In this document: one piece after another, positions 1 through 8,071 of the stretch
Layout of the letters: the number at the start of each line of letters is the position of its first letter
How positions within the stretch are numbered: position 1 is the first letter of the stretch
Assembly: GCF_025141175.1 (NCBI RefSeq)
Contig: NZ_CP081155.1
Coordinates: forward strand, 151,001 to 215,000
Direction: 5' to 3'
DNA: 64,000 nt
Source: Jannaschia sp. M317
GTDB taxonomy: Bacteria; Pseudomonadota; Alphaproteobacteria; Rhodobacterales; Rhodobacteraceae
Translations under genes and position numbers: made by a program
Notes under the pieces: generated by a model
Seen by the model: only the letters and a program-made list of their open reading frames with translations
What the model was told of the DNA's origin: nothing
The model's database searches: none

Positions 1-617
1 GCCCCCGTCACCTCAAAGGGGGAGGACAGGCCCGCGGCCAAGGCGCGCACCGCCTGGGCCACGGTCAGCCCCTGCAGCGTCAGGGTCGCCTGGGTCTGGG
101 CAGCGGGCAGCACCTTGAAGGCCACCTCGGTCAGAACCCCGAGCCGCCCGGCGGATCCCGCCAGCAGCTTGACCAAGTCGTAGCCGGTGACGTTCTTCAT
201 CACCCGCCCCCCGTTCTTGATCACGGCCCCGGTCCCGTCGACGAAACGCACACCGATCAAGCTGTCGCGGCAGGCCCCGACGGCGACCCGGCGCGGGCCG
301 GAGACGTTCATGGCCACGGCTCCGCCGATGGTCGGCGTGCCCTCGGACCCCAACACGGCGCGGTGGTCCATCGGCTCGAACGGCAGGCGCTGATTCTCGG
401 CAGCCAATGTCGCTTCGATCTCGGCCATGGGCGTGCCCGCACGGGCCACTAGGGTCAGCGCGCCAGGTTCATAGAGCGTGACACCGGTGAGGCCCGCGGT
501 GGTCAGCGCCGCGCCCTGCCCCGGCCTGTGCCGGGTGCCGCCGCCGCGCAACGACAAGGGGCCGCTTGCCCCCCGGACGATGTCGGCCAGATGCTCTTCG
601 GTTTCAGGTGTCAGCAC
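1..617 (-). CDS. glcE: Glycolate oxidase FAD-binding subunit GlcE (3' end outside window)
   Basis: FAD-binding subunit of glycolate oxidase, which converts glycolate to glyoxylate together with GlcD and GlcF. The reading frame starts at a GTG (617) with a GGAG Shine-Dalgarno just upstream and runs off the left edge after about 205 codons. The FAD-linked oxidase fold is visible: an early LSLRGGGT segment, then GTPTIGGAVAMNVSGP, then MKNVTGYDLVKLLAGS and GVLTEVAFKVLP. It follows glcD on the same strand with about 50 nt between them, the usual glcD-glcE order. The C-terminal half and any glcF lie beyond the window. Confidence 0.88.
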   Translation of the reverse strand, partial: MLTPETEEHLADIVRGASGPLSLRGGGTRHRPGQGAALTTAGLTGVTLYEPGALTLVARAGTPMAEIEATLAAENQRLPFEPMDHRAVLGSEGTPTIGGAVAMNVSGPRRVAVGACRDSLIGVRFVDGTGAVIKNGGRVMKNVTGYDLVKLLAGSAGRLGVLTEVAFKVLPAAQTQATLTLQGLTVAQAVRALAAGLSSPFEVTG

Positions 618-637
618 GGAGCTCTCCTTCGGTAGAC

Positions 638-683
638 AAGATTTTCGCAAAAATCTTGGCCAGAATTTTAGCTAAAATTCTGG
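638..683. repeat. Two tandem AT-rich palindromes at the glcD-glcE junction
   Basis: Two hairpin-capable palindromes sit side by side. At 638-657, AAGATTTT and AAAATCTT flank a CGCA loop. At 660-683 there is a perfect 24-bp palindrome with arms CCAGAATTTTAG and CTAAAATTCTGG. The TAA stop of glcD (668-670) lies inside the second one, so the last residues of GlcD (QNFS) are encoded by the repeat. Their AT-richness contrasts with the high-GC flanks. Possible roles are mRNA processing between glcD and glcE or a dispersed repeat family; neither is shown. Confidence 0.7.
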
Positions 684-2110
684 GCCCGGCGGGCCTCAGT
701 GGTGGCGAGGGGGAAGACCTTGGCCGGGTTCAGCAGCCATTTGGGGTCCATGACATCCTTGATGCGCAGCTGCGCCTCCATGTCCTCGGGGGTGAACTGG
801 TGATGCATGAGGTCGCGTTTCTCGATGCCGACACCGTGTTCCCCCGTCAGACAGCCGCCGACCTCGACGCAGAGCTTGAGGATCTCGGCCCCCAGCTCTT
901 CGCAGATCTCCAGGTCGCCGGGCTTGTTGGCGTTGTACATGATCAGGGGGTGCATGTTGCCGTCACCCGCATGAAAGACGTTGCCGACGCGCAGGCCGTA
1001 CTTGTCCGACAGCGCCGAAATCCCCGCCAGGACGCGGGGCAGTTCGCTGACCGGGATGGTCCCGTCCAGGCACATGTAGTCGGAGATGCGGCCCGTCGCC
1101 CCGAAGGCCGATTTGCGGCCCAGCCAGATCTTGGCCGCCTCGTCGGAGGATTGCGATTGACGCAGTTCCACCGGGTCGTGACGGCGGGCGATGTCTTCGA
1201 TCAGGGCCAGTTGTTCGTCGATTTCCGCGTCGGAGCCTTCGACCTCGACGATCAGCAGAGCCTCGCAATCAGGGTAACCGGCATGGGCGTAATCCTCGAC
1301 GATGCCGATGATGATACGGTCCATGAATTCGATCGCAACGGGCAGGACGCCGGCCTTGATGATGTCGGCCACGCAGGCCCCTGCCACCTCCAGCGAGTCG
1401 AAGCCGATCAGGACCGGGCGCGCGCCTTCGGGCTTGGGCAGGATGCGCAGGGTCGCCTCGGTCACCACGCCAAGCTGCCCCTCGGAGCCGCAGACGACGC
1501 CCAACAGGTCGAGACCGCCCGCATCCATGTGAGCCCCGCCGATTTCAACCACGGTGCCGTCCATCTGCACCAGTGTCACGCCCAGCAGGTTGTTGGTGGT
1601 GACGCCATATTTCAGGCAATGCGCCCCGCCGGAATTCATCGCGATGTTGCCCGCGATGGCACAGGCCAGCTGGCTGCTGGGATCGGGGGCGTAGAAGAAC
1701 CCATCGCCTTCGACGGCGCCGGTGACCGACAGGTTCGTGCGCCCGGTCTGCACGCGGATGATGCGGTCGTCGTAGTCGACCTCCAACACCTCGGTCAGGC
1801 GGGCGACGCCCAGGATCACGCTGTCCGCGGTGGGCAGCGCCCCGCCCGCCAGCGATGTGCCGGACCCGCGGGGCACCACGGGCACGTTCATGTCGTGACA
1901 GATCCTGAGGACGGCCGCGACCTCGGCGGTGGAGGATGGCAGGACGGCGGCCAGAGGCGGGCAGCGATACGCGCTGAGCGCGTCGCATTCGTAGGCGCGC
2001 GTTTCTTCGAGTTCGTGGATCACGGCCTCGTCCGGCAGGACGGTCAGCAAACGGGACACCAGTTCCGCCTTGCGGTCGAGCACGAAGGGATCGGGCTTGG
2101 GCATTTCCAT
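668..2110 (-). CDS. glcD: Glycolate oxidase subunit GlcD (FAD-linked oxidase)
   Basis: FAD-dependent glycolate (2-hydroxyacid) dehydrogenase subunit, 480 aa, close to the usual 480-500. The start is the ATG at 2110, which reads MEMPKPDPFVLDRK. Upstream codons in the same frame belong to the GNAT gene region and have no homologous look. The FAD-binding domain shows VPRGSGTSLAGGALP, DPSSQLACAIAGNIAMNSGG and CGSEGQLGVVTEATLRI. The C-terminal substrate domain shows HAGDGNMHP and the closing GEHGVGIEKRD. It is the first gene of a glcD-glcE operon. A palindromic operator-like site lies 25-49 bp upstream of the start. Its stop lies inside an AT-rich palindrome. Confidence 0.93.
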   Translation of the reverse strand: MEMPKPDPFVLDRKAELVSRLLTVLPDEAVIHELEETRAYECDALSAYRCPPLAAVLPSSTAEVAAVLRICHDMNVPVVPRGSGTSLAGGALPTADSVILGVARLTEVLEVDYDDRIIRVQTGRTNLSVTGAVEGDGFFYAPDPSSQLACAIAGNIAMNSGGAHCLKYGVTTNNLLGVTLVQMDGTVVEIGGAHMDAGGLDLLGVVCGSEGQLGVVTEATLRILPKPEGARPVLIGFDSLEVAGACVADIIKAGVLPVAIEFMDRIIIGIVEDYAHAGYPDCEALLIVEVEGSDAEIDEQLALIEDIARRHDPVELRQSQSSDEAAKIWLGRKSAFGATGRISDYMCLDGTIPVSELPRVLAGISALSDKYGLRVGNVFHAGDGNMHPLIMYNANKPGDLEICEELGAEILKLCVEVGGCLTGEHGVGIEKRDLMHHQFTPEDMEAQLRIKDVMDPKWLLNPAKVFPLATTEARRAQNFS

Positions 2111-2134
2111 GGCGGGTCCTCTGGCGTTTCGAAG

Positions 2135-2159
2135 AATTGGTAAAGTTATATAACCAATT
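2135..2159. promoter_or_regulatory. Palindromic operator candidate upstream of glcD
   Basis: AATTGGT (2135-2141) and ACCAATT (2153-2159) form an inverted repeat around an AT-rich centre that itself contains the palindrome GTTATATAAC (2145-2154). TGGT/ACCA half-sites are typical of GntR/FadR-family operators, and GlcC-type regulators of glycolate genes belong to that family. This is inference: the cognate regulator is not in the window next to glcD. Confidence 0.5.
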
Positions 2160-2248
2160 TCCGAAATGACAAGCCCGGAGTCACCGTCGTCGCCTTGACG
2201 ACCGCAATCCGGAACCGCGAGGTGACAGACAGACCGGAGAGTGAACAG

Positions 2249-2770
2249 ATGCCGAACCGCACCGACGCCCTTGTCGCCGTCTATGAAGCAGCCTTTGCAG
2301 CGTCGGACGGCGCGGACGAAGGTCGGCTTGTCGGAACGCTTGCCCGTGGCCTGCTGACGCGGGTGGAACAGGCGGACCTGCGTGTCCAGGCCACCTGGGA
2401 CGGGGACGTGGCGACCGGCTGCATCATCTGGACACGTCTTCGGTTCATAGCAGAGGGGCCGGTCGTCTATCTTTTGTCGCCGGTCGCGGTCGCGCCGGGT
2501 CATCAGGGGCAGGGCCTGGGTCAGGAATTGATCCGCCGCGGGTTGGACGCGCTCCGGGGGGAAGGGGTTGCGATGGCTGTCACCTATGGCAGCCCCGACT
2601 ATTATGGGCGCGTCGGCTTTCGGCCTGTCGCGCCGTCGGACGTCGCTCCGCCGCATCCCTTGTCGCAGCCGGAGGGCTGGCTGGCACGTTCGTTGGACGC
2701 AACGGCGCCGACCTCGCTGCGCGGTGCGTCCCGATGTGTCGGGCCGCTCGACGATCCGGCCTATTGGTAG
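2249..2770 (+). CDS. GNAT-family N-acetyltransferase (YhbS-like)
   Basis: Probable acetyl-CoA-dependent N-acetyltransferase of 173 aa; substrate unknown. The acetyl-CoA motif A is clear: LSPVAVAPGHQGQGLGQELIRRGL, followed by the VTYGSPDYYGRVGFRPV segment that is typical of the YhbS/COG3153 group. The ATG at 2249 is preferred to the in-frame start at 2195 because a GGAG lies about 10 nt upstream and the family begins near this point. It is divergent from glcD and has no partner gene on its strand. Confidence 0.8.
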   Translation: MPNRTDALVAVYEAAFAASDGADEGRLVGTLARGLLTRVEQADLRVQATWDGDVATGCIIWTRLRFIAEGPVVYLLSPVAVAPGHQGQGLGQELIRRGLDALRGEGVAMAVTYGSPDYYGRVGFRPVAPSDVAPPHPLSQPEGWLARSLDATAPTSLRGASRCVGPLDDPAYW

Positions 2771-2982
2771 GGCACCGGATGACCGCGCGCCGCGTGCCGG
2801 GCGCGCCCGACCGTTGACCAGATGGAGCGTTGCCGGGCGGGAGGAACCGGTGCCGTCAGCGGGTTCGTCCGAGTGACAGGGACCGCGAACCCGCACCGAG
2901 GGGTGCACACTCGGGCATCGCCCCCTCCCGCCCGTTTGGGACACACGGTGCCAACTGGCAGACGGGCACCGTGCATGGGCCG
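2771..2982. terminator. Convergent intergenic region with a hairpin (possible shared terminator)
   Basis: This is the gap between the converging GNAT gene (+) and osmC (-). CACGGTGCC (2944-2952) and GGCACCGTG (2965-2973) make a 9-bp stem with a 12-nt loop. There is no T-tract, so it may slow transcription from either side, but it is not a classical intrinsic terminator. No coding sequence is evident. Confidence 0.4.
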
Positions 2983-3438
2983 TCAGGCCCGTTCCCAGCT
3001 TTCGACGATATCACAGCCCGCTTCGCGCAAGATGACGGAAACGGGGCATTTTTCGGCCACCGTATCGCGCAGTTGGGCGATCTGTTCGTCGGTGGCGTCG
3101 GTCGTCAGGATCACCCGCAACTCGATCTTGGGAAAGGGTTTGCGCACCTCGGCCTTGCCGAAGACGCCGCGGGTATCGAAGTGGCCGGTCAGCTCGAACT
3201 GCATGTCGGTCAGCTTGATCTTCATCAGACCGGCGACGTAGCTGGTGATGACATTGGTGCAGCCCAGGAACGACGACAGCATCGTTTCCAGCGGGGTGGC
3301 ATGCAGATCGGTGCCCCCCCTTTCCTTGGGCTCATCGGTGATGACCTGGTGGCCGCGTGCCGTGAGGACGGTCTTTGCCGCCGTCTCGGAGCCGCCGCCC
3401 ACGTGGATCTTGAACAGGTCGGGCATGACATGCGCCAT
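2983..3438 (-). CDS. OsmC-family peroxide-reductase-like protein
   Basis: OsmC-like protein of 151 aa. The family reduces peroxides or binds thiols through two conserved cysteines. Both are visible: one in SSFLGCTNVITS (helix start) and one in AEKCPVSVIL. The start ATG (3438) is set by an AAGGAG Shine-Dalgarno. The gene lies 17 nt after livF on the same strand and is therefore probably the last gene of the ABC-transporter operon. The domain and cysteines are clear; the natural substrate is not. Confidence 0.85.
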   Translation of the reverse strand: MAHVMPDLFKIHVGGGSETAAKTVLTARGHQVITDEPKERGGTDLHATPLETMLSSFLGCTNVITSYVAGLMKIKLTDMQFELTGHFDTRGVFGKAEVRKPFPKIELRVILTTDATDEQIAQLRDTVAEKCPVSVILREAGCDIVESWERA

Positions 3439-3455
3439 TGCGTGTCTCCTTGAAA

Positions 3456-4160
3456 TCAGACGGTAAGGTAGCGTTTCACGAGGTCGGGATCGTCCCGCAC
3501 CTCTTGCGGTTTGCCCTCGAATTTCACCTCGCCCTTTTCCAGGATGTAGACCCGGTCCGAGAGCGACAGGACGAATTCGAGGTTCTGTTCGGCCAGGACC
3601 AGCGACAGCCCCCCCGCCTTGAGCGAGGCAATCTGGTCGCGCAGCTTGTCGACGACCAGCGGGGCCAGCCCCTCGGACGGCTCGTCCAGCAGCAGGATGT
3701 CGGGGTTGCCCATGAGCGACCGCGCGATGGTCAGCATCTGTTGCTGCCCGCCGGACAGATAACCGCCCTTGCGCTCCTTGAAGGTCTCCAACTCCGGGAA
3801 GAGGGCATAGACCTTGGCCTCGTCCCATTCGTCGGCCTTGCCGCGCGACCGGCGTGCGATGTCGAGGTTTTCCCAAACCGTGAGTTCGGGAAAGACGCGG
3901 CGGTCTTCGGGGACGAACCCGATGCCGAGGCGGGCGATATCGTAGGTTTCCATCCCCAGGGTTTCCTGCCCCTTCCACTTGACCGACCCGGAATGCGGCG
4001 GCGTCAGCCCGTTGATGGACCGCATGGTGGTGGATTTGCCCACGCCGTTGCGGCCCAGCAGGCCCACGCATTCGCCGTCTTCGACCCTGATCGAGATGCC
4101 GAAAAGGACTTCGGAAATGCCGTAGGCAGTGTGGATTCCTGATACGTCAAGCAGCGTCAT
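3456..4160 (-). CDS. livF: Branched-chain amino acid-type ABC transporter ATPase LivF
   Basis: ATP-binding subunit of a HAAT-type (Liv-like) importer, 234 aa, the normal LivF length. It has a Walker A GRNGVGKST, the short Q-loop region typical of LivF (GIGFVPEDRRVFPELTVWEN), the signature LSGGQQQM and Walker B ILLLDEPSEGLAP. It overlaps the end of livG by 14 nt, indicating translational coupling. It energises uptake with LivG, LivM, LivH and the binding protein encoded upstream. The substrate may not be an amino acid (see the neighbouring lactonase and tautomerase). Confidence 0.92.
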   Translation of the reverse strand: MTLLDVSGIHTAYGISEVLFGISIRVEDGECVGLLGRNGVGKSTTMRSINGLTPPHSGSVKWKGQETLGMETYDIARLGIGFVPEDRRVFPELTVWENLDIARRSRGKADEWDEAKVYALFPELETFKERKGGYLSGGQQQMLTIARSLMGNPDILLLDEPSEGLAPLVVDKLRDQIASLKAGGLSLVLAEQNLEFVLSLSDRVYILEKGEVKFEGKPQEVRDDPDLVKRYLTV

Positions 4161-4902
4161 CGGCGTGCCCCCCCAGATAGATCCGGCGGACCTCTGCGTT
4201 GTTGCGCACCTCTTCGGGGCTGCCGGTTGCGATCAGCTCTCCGTGGTGCAGGACGGACATGCGGTCGGCGATGGCAAAGACCACCTGCATGTCGTGTTCG
4301 GTGAACAGAAGCGTCAGCTTGCGGCGCGAGGCGATGTCCCCGATCAGCTTGATCGATTCCAGCGTTTCCTGCGGCGACATGCCCGCCGTCGGCTCGTCCA
4401 GCAGCAGCAGGTCCGGCTCGGACGACAGGGCGATGGCCAGTTCCAGCTGCTTCTGCTTGCCGTAGGACATGAGGCCGGCGGTGGTGTCCGCCTCTTCGGT
4501 CAGGCGCACGAGATCCAGCATGCGGGCGGTTTCCTCGCGGAACAGGGTCGCCCCCGGAGACCACAGGTTGAACATCAGGTTCTTGTCCGCAATCAACGCG
4601 ACCTGCACGTTTTCGAACACCGACAGCTTGGGATAGATGTTGATGCGCTGAAACGACCGCGCGATCCCCATCTTGACGATCCGACTGGGGGATTTGCCCG
4701 TGATCAGCTCGCCCTTGTAGTGGACCTTGCCCGCAGTGGGCATCAACTGCCCGGTGATCGAGTTGAAGAAGGTCGTCTTGCCCGCCCCGTTGGGGCCGAG
4801 GATCGCGTGTTTCTCGCCCTCCTCCAGGTCCAGGTGAATGCCGTTGAGCGCCTGGAACCCGGAGAAATTCATGCCGAGGTCTTTGATCGACAACATGCTC
4901 AT
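4147..4902 (-). CDS. livG: Branched-chain amino acid-type ABC transporter ATPase LivG
   Basis: Second ATPase of the same importer, 251 aa. Walker A is GPNGAGKTT, the Q-loop region reads GIARSFQRINIYPKLSV (LivG type), the signature is LMSYGKQKQLELAI and Walker B is LLLLDEPTAGMSP. The ATG at 4902 overlaps the livM stop as ATGA, which fixes the start; the frame extends further upstream but would run through livM. It lies between livM and livF in a tightly packed operon. Confidence 0.92.
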   Translation of the reverse strand: MSMLSIKDLGMNFSGFQALNGIHLDLEEGEKHAILGPNGAGKTTFFNSITGQLMPTAGKVHYKGELITGKSPSRIVKMGIARSFQRINIYPKLSVFENVQVALIADKNLMFNLWSPGATLFREETARMLDLVRLTEEADTTAGLMSYGKQKQLELAIALSSEPDLLLLDEPTAGMSPQETLESIKLIGDIASRRKLTLLFTEHDMQVVFAIADRMSVLHHGELIATGSPEEVRNNAEVRRIYLGGHADDAA

Positions 4903-5822
4903 TTCTTCTTCTCCGCGCGCTTGGTGGTGACGCCCATGATCCCGTCGGGCATGAAGAACAGCACCAGCAAAAGGATGATCCCCAGAACGGTCGGCCAGTA
5001 GATCGTGATTTCGGTGATGAAGCGGTCCAGAAGGATCAGCACCGCCGCCCCCACCGCCGGGCCGACAAAGGACCCGAAGCCGCCAAGGATGGTCATGATC
5101 ATCACTTCGGCCGATTGCGTCCACCAGGCGGATTCCACGAACACCGCGTGGTTGAACATGGTGAACAGCGCCCCGGCCAGTCCGGCAAAGGTCCCCGCCA
5201 GAACAAAGGCGACCAATTGGATGCGCCGCACATCGACGCCGATGAATTCGGCCCGGTTGCGGTTTTCGCGGGTCGCGACCAGCGTGAAGCCATAGGCCGA
5301 GTTCACGATCCGCCACATGACCCAGGCGCACAGGCCCAGCATGAACAACGTGAAGTAGAAGAACCGCACGGGTTCATCCAGCCAGGTCGGCACGGCCACG
5401 CCAATGAACCCGGTGTCGCCATTGGTCACCGCGACCCATTTGAACGCCACGGCCCAGACCAGCATCCCGAAAGCCAGCGTCAGCATCGAGAAGTAGATTT
5501 CTGTCAGCTTGACGCAGAAATAGCCGATCACGAGGGCACAGACGCCCGACAGCAGGACCGAGGCCGGGAAGGCCAGGATGAAGGGCCAACCCAGCGTGGT
5601 CAGCAAGACCGCGCAGGCATAGGCCCCGATCGCGAAGTAGGCGGCATGGCCGAAAGAGATCAGGCCGCCATAGCCCAGCAGGATATTGAAGCTGAGCGCG
5701 AAGAGCGCGAAAATCATGATCTCGGTCGTCAGGTAGACCAGGAACAGACCGCCAAACAGGGGCACCAGCGCCAGCGCGGCTGCGACCGCGGCCAGAATGA
5801 TAAGGTTACGTTTCGTGATCAT
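4899..5822 (-). CDS. livM: Branched-chain amino acid-type ABC transporter permease LivM
   Basis: Inner-membrane permease of 307 aa with repeated hydrophobic segments beginning at NLIILAAVAAALALVPLFGG. The LivM/LivH family signature is seen in LLGYGGLISFGHAAYFAIGAY, and the coupling region in GVDVRRIQLVAFVLAGTFAGLAGALF. The N-terminus is short compared with enteric LivM, as is common for HAAT permeases of Alphaproteobacteria. livH ends one base upstream and livG overlaps its stop. Confidence 0.92.
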   Translation of the reverse strand: MITKRNLIILAAVAAALALVPLFGGLFLVYLTTEIMIFALFALSFNILLGYGGLISFGHAAYFAIGAYACAVLLTTLGWPFILAFPASVLLSGVCALVIGYFCVKLTEIYFSMLTLAFGMLVWAVAFKWVAVTNGDTGFIGVAVPTWLDEPVRFFYFTLFMLGLCAWVMWRIVNSAYGFTLVATRENRNRAEFIGVDVRRIQLVAFVLAGTFAGLAGALFTMFNHAVFVESAWWTQSAEVMIMTILGGFGSFVGPAVGAAVLILLDRFITEITIYWPTVLGIILLLVLFFMPDGIMGVTTKRAEKKK

Positions 5823-5823
5823 G

Positions 5824-6714
5824 TCACTTCGCCTCCGGCTTGCCGAGAATGCCCCAGGGGCGGACCATCAGAACGACGACCATCACCAGGTAGACCAGCA
5901 CGATTTCGAAGTCGGGCAGCAGCATCACTCCGAAGGAGTTCAGCAGCCCGAGGATGAGGGCACCGAGGAAGGCACCGCCGAGGCTGCCCAGACCGCCGAT
6001 GATGACGATGATGAAGCACTGCACGATGATTTCCGCATCCATGCCCGCCGAGAGCGAGATGGCCGGTGCCGCAAGCGCCCCGCCGAAGCCCGCAAGGGCC
6101 GATCCGGCGACGAAGACCAGCAGATAGATGCGGCCCACATTGATCCCGAGGCTTTCGAGCATCTCACGATCCTGCGTCGCGGCGCGCACGAAACGGCCTG
6201 CGCGGGTGCGGTTGACGAAATACCACATGGTCAGGGCCACAACGACGCCGATGACGCACAGCAGAAGGCGATAGGTGGGATACCAGGCAATCCCCAGATC
6301 GGTGGCCCCGGTAAAGCCGGGCGGCAACGATACCGACAGAACCTGCGTGCCCCAGGTGACCTTGACCAGGTCCCCGATGATCATCACCAGCGCGAAGGTA
6401 AACAGCAGCTGATAGAGATGGTCGCGGTCATAGAGATGGCGCAGCATCGTGCGCTCTACCCCGTAGGCAAAGACGGCCAGCGCCGCAGCCGAGCCGAGCA
6501 CCGCGAACCAGAAGCCGCCCGGAAAGCCCGAAAGCCAGCCCACCAGCGAAAAGCAGACGTAGCCGCCCAGCATGTAGAACGCGCCATGGGCAAAGTTCAG
6601 CACGCGCAGCACGCCAAGGATAAGTGTCAGTCCGGCTGCAATGATGAACAGGCTCATCCCGAGGGAGACGCCGTTGAGCAGCTGGATGAAGAGAAGCATT
6701 GGATTGTTGAACAT
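5824..6714 (-). CDS. livH: Branched-chain amino acid-type ABC transporter permease LivH
   Basis: Inner-membrane permease of 296 aa, first of the permease pair. It has about eight hydrophobic segments and the family motifs LLNGVSLGMSLFIIAAGLTLI, LNFAHGAFYMLGGY and a C-terminal IIGGLGSLGGAFLGALILGLL. The start ATG at 6714 reads MFNNPMLLFIQLL. It follows the binding-protein gene after a 94-nt spacer that holds a terminator-like hairpin, which may set a lower level of the membrane parts relative to the binding protein. Confidence 0.92.
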   Translation of the reverse strand: MFNNPMLLFIQLLNGVSLGMSLFIIAAGLTLILGVLRVLNFAHGAFYMLGGYVCFSLVGWLSGFPGGFWFAVLGSAAALAVFAYGVERTMLRHLYDRDHLYQLLFTFALVMIIGDLVKVTWGTQVLSVSLPPGFTGATDLGIAWYPTYRLLLCVIGVVVALTMWYFVNRTRAGRFVRAATQDREMLESLGINVGRIYLLVFVAGSALAGFGGALAAPAISLSAGMDAEIIVQCFIIVIIGGLGSLGGAFLGALILGLLNSFGVMLLPDFEIVLVYLVMVVVLMVRPWGILGKPEAK

Positions 6715-6734
6715 TCACCTGGTCCCGTGTTTCC

Positions 6735-6796
6735 AAAAAAGTCGGCCGACCGGGGAACGCGCCCGGAGCAGATGCCCCGGACGCACGGCCGGCCGA
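6735..6796 (-). terminator. Attenuator-like hairpin between the binding-protein gene and livH
   Basis: On the minus strand, GGCCGGCCGA (read at 6796-6787) pairs with TCGGCCGACC (6751-6742) with one G.U wobble. Six T residues (6740-6735) follow, and a GC-rich inner hairpin fills the loop. The position just after a solute-binding-protein gene and before the permease gene is where partial termination commonly adjusts stoichiometry. Confidence 0.6.
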
Positions 6797-6808
6797 AGGG
6801 AGGAACAG

Positions 6809-8011
6809 TCAGTCCATGATGTCGTCGGCGGGGATGTACTCGACCGGGTCCATGCGCCGGTACGGGTAGGCCGCATCGCTCGACTGGACCATCTTGCCCC
6901 AGAACTGGCCACGGTTGGCCTGGTGATCAGAGGCGCGCATGTGCTGCGGCCCGATCGGGGTGTCGATGGTCAGCCCTTCGAGGGCTGCAATCACGGCGTC
7001 CGTCTCGTCGGTGCCCGCCTTGGCGATGGCCTCGGTCAGGAACTTGGCCGAGACATAGCCGGTCACCGGCCAGGACGGGGCGTGATCGACGCCCAGGCGT
7101 TCGTTCACGGCGGCGGTGAATTCCAGGTGCTCGGGCGTTTCCGGGAAATAGAACACCTCGTAGGAGTTGGCCCAGATGCCTTCGGGCATGTCGGCACCCA
7201 TCTGCTCGGCGATTTCGGGCGAACCGACTTCACCGGCGGTGATGTATTCGACCTGCTGGAAGAAACCGAAGGGTGCCGCCTGCTTGGCGAAGGCCGGGAA
7301 CAGGCCGCCCCAGATGCCCGAGAACACGCCGTCACAGCCGGCGGCCATCAGGTTGGTGATATGCGCCGTATAGTCGGTCGTGCCGTTCTTGGGCCATTCC
7401 TGGGCGACGATTTCCGCACCCGGACGGATCTGGGCGATATGGGCCGAGAACGCCTCGTCCAGGGAGTGGCCGTAGGAATAATCCATCAGGATCGTGCAGA
7501 TCCGGTCCAGACCCAGACGGTCGGCCAGGATCGCGGCGGACTTACCTTCGGTGTTGGTGTTGGCCGCGGCGCGGAACACGTACTTGTGGAAGTTCTCGGC
7601 GTTGGTGATCTGCGTCGTCTTGGGAATGGCGGCGATGTAGATCGTCTCTTCCTGCTTGGCGACGGCGGAAATCGCCTGTCCCTCGGACGAGCTGACGCCG
7701 CCGATCAGGAAGTCGACCTCTTCGCGGGCGATCAATTCGCGCGCCATGGCGGTCGCCTCGGAGGGGTCGCATTTGGAATCGCGGTGCACCAGCACGACCG
7801 GCTTGCCGTTCAGGCCGCCATTGGCATTGATGCCTTCGACCAGCATTTCGGTGCCTTCCAGAGCGAAACTGCCAAAGATCTGGCAGGGGCCCGACGTCGG
7901 ATAGAGCAGGCCGATGCGGACCTCGCTGTCGTCGGCCATCGCGAACGTCGGGACCAGCGCGGTGGTCGTCAGCGCGGCAACCGCACCGAGGGTGGTAAGT
8001 TTCTTAGACAT
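6809..8011 (-). CDS. HAAT-family ABC transporter substrate-binding protein (urea/amide-like type)
   Basis: Periplasmic binding protein of 400 aa with a Sec signal peptide (MSKKLTTLGAVAALTTTALVPTFAMA). The mature domain begins SEVRIGLLYPTSGPCQIFGS, typical of the Peripla_BP_6 group used by Liv and amide transporters. The start (8011) follows a GGAGG Shine-Dalgarno. It is the first transport gene after the lactonase. Ligand cannot be deduced; the neighbours suggest an organic acid or ring-derived compound rather than leucine. Confidence 0.85.
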   Translation of the reverse strand: MSKKLTTLGAVAALTTTALVPTFAMADDSEVRIGLLYPTSGPCQIFGSFALEGTEMLVEGINANGGLNGKPVVLVHRDSKCDPSEATAMARELIAREEVDFLIGGVSSSEGQAISAVAKQEETIYIAAIPKTTQITNAENFHKYVFRAAANTNTEGKSAAILADRLGLDRICTILMDYSYGHSLDEAFSAHIAQIRPGAEIVAQEWPKNGTTDYTAHITNLMAAGCDGVFSGIWGGLFPAFAKQAAPFGFFQQVEYITAGEVGSPEIAEQMGADMPEGIWANSYEVFYFPETPEHLEFTAAVNERLGVDHAPSWPVTGYVSAKFLTEAIAKAGTDETDAVIAALEGLTIDTPIGPQHMRASDHQANRGQFWGKMVQSSDAAYPYRRMDPVEYIPADDIMD

Positions 8012-8071
8012 TTCATGTCCTCCCATGGGTTTGTGTATCGGGCTCCGGCGGGTCCTCCTCCGCCGGTCCGA

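Noticed and set aside
566..2143. 525-codon plus-strand frame opposite glcD
   Set aside because: It is a shadow of glcD/glcE on the other strand; its residue pattern (Asp/His/Gln-rich) is that of antisense GC-rich coding sequence and no family motif is seen.
2111..2944. N-terminal extension of the glcD frame up to 2944
   Set aside because: The extension overlaps the GNAT gene antisense and lacks similarity to GlcD; the ATG at 2110 gives the normal length.
4147..5331. Longer LivG (394 codons) starting at 5331
   Set aside because: The extra part lies over livM in another frame; the ATGA overlap at 4902 gives a normal 251-aa LivG.
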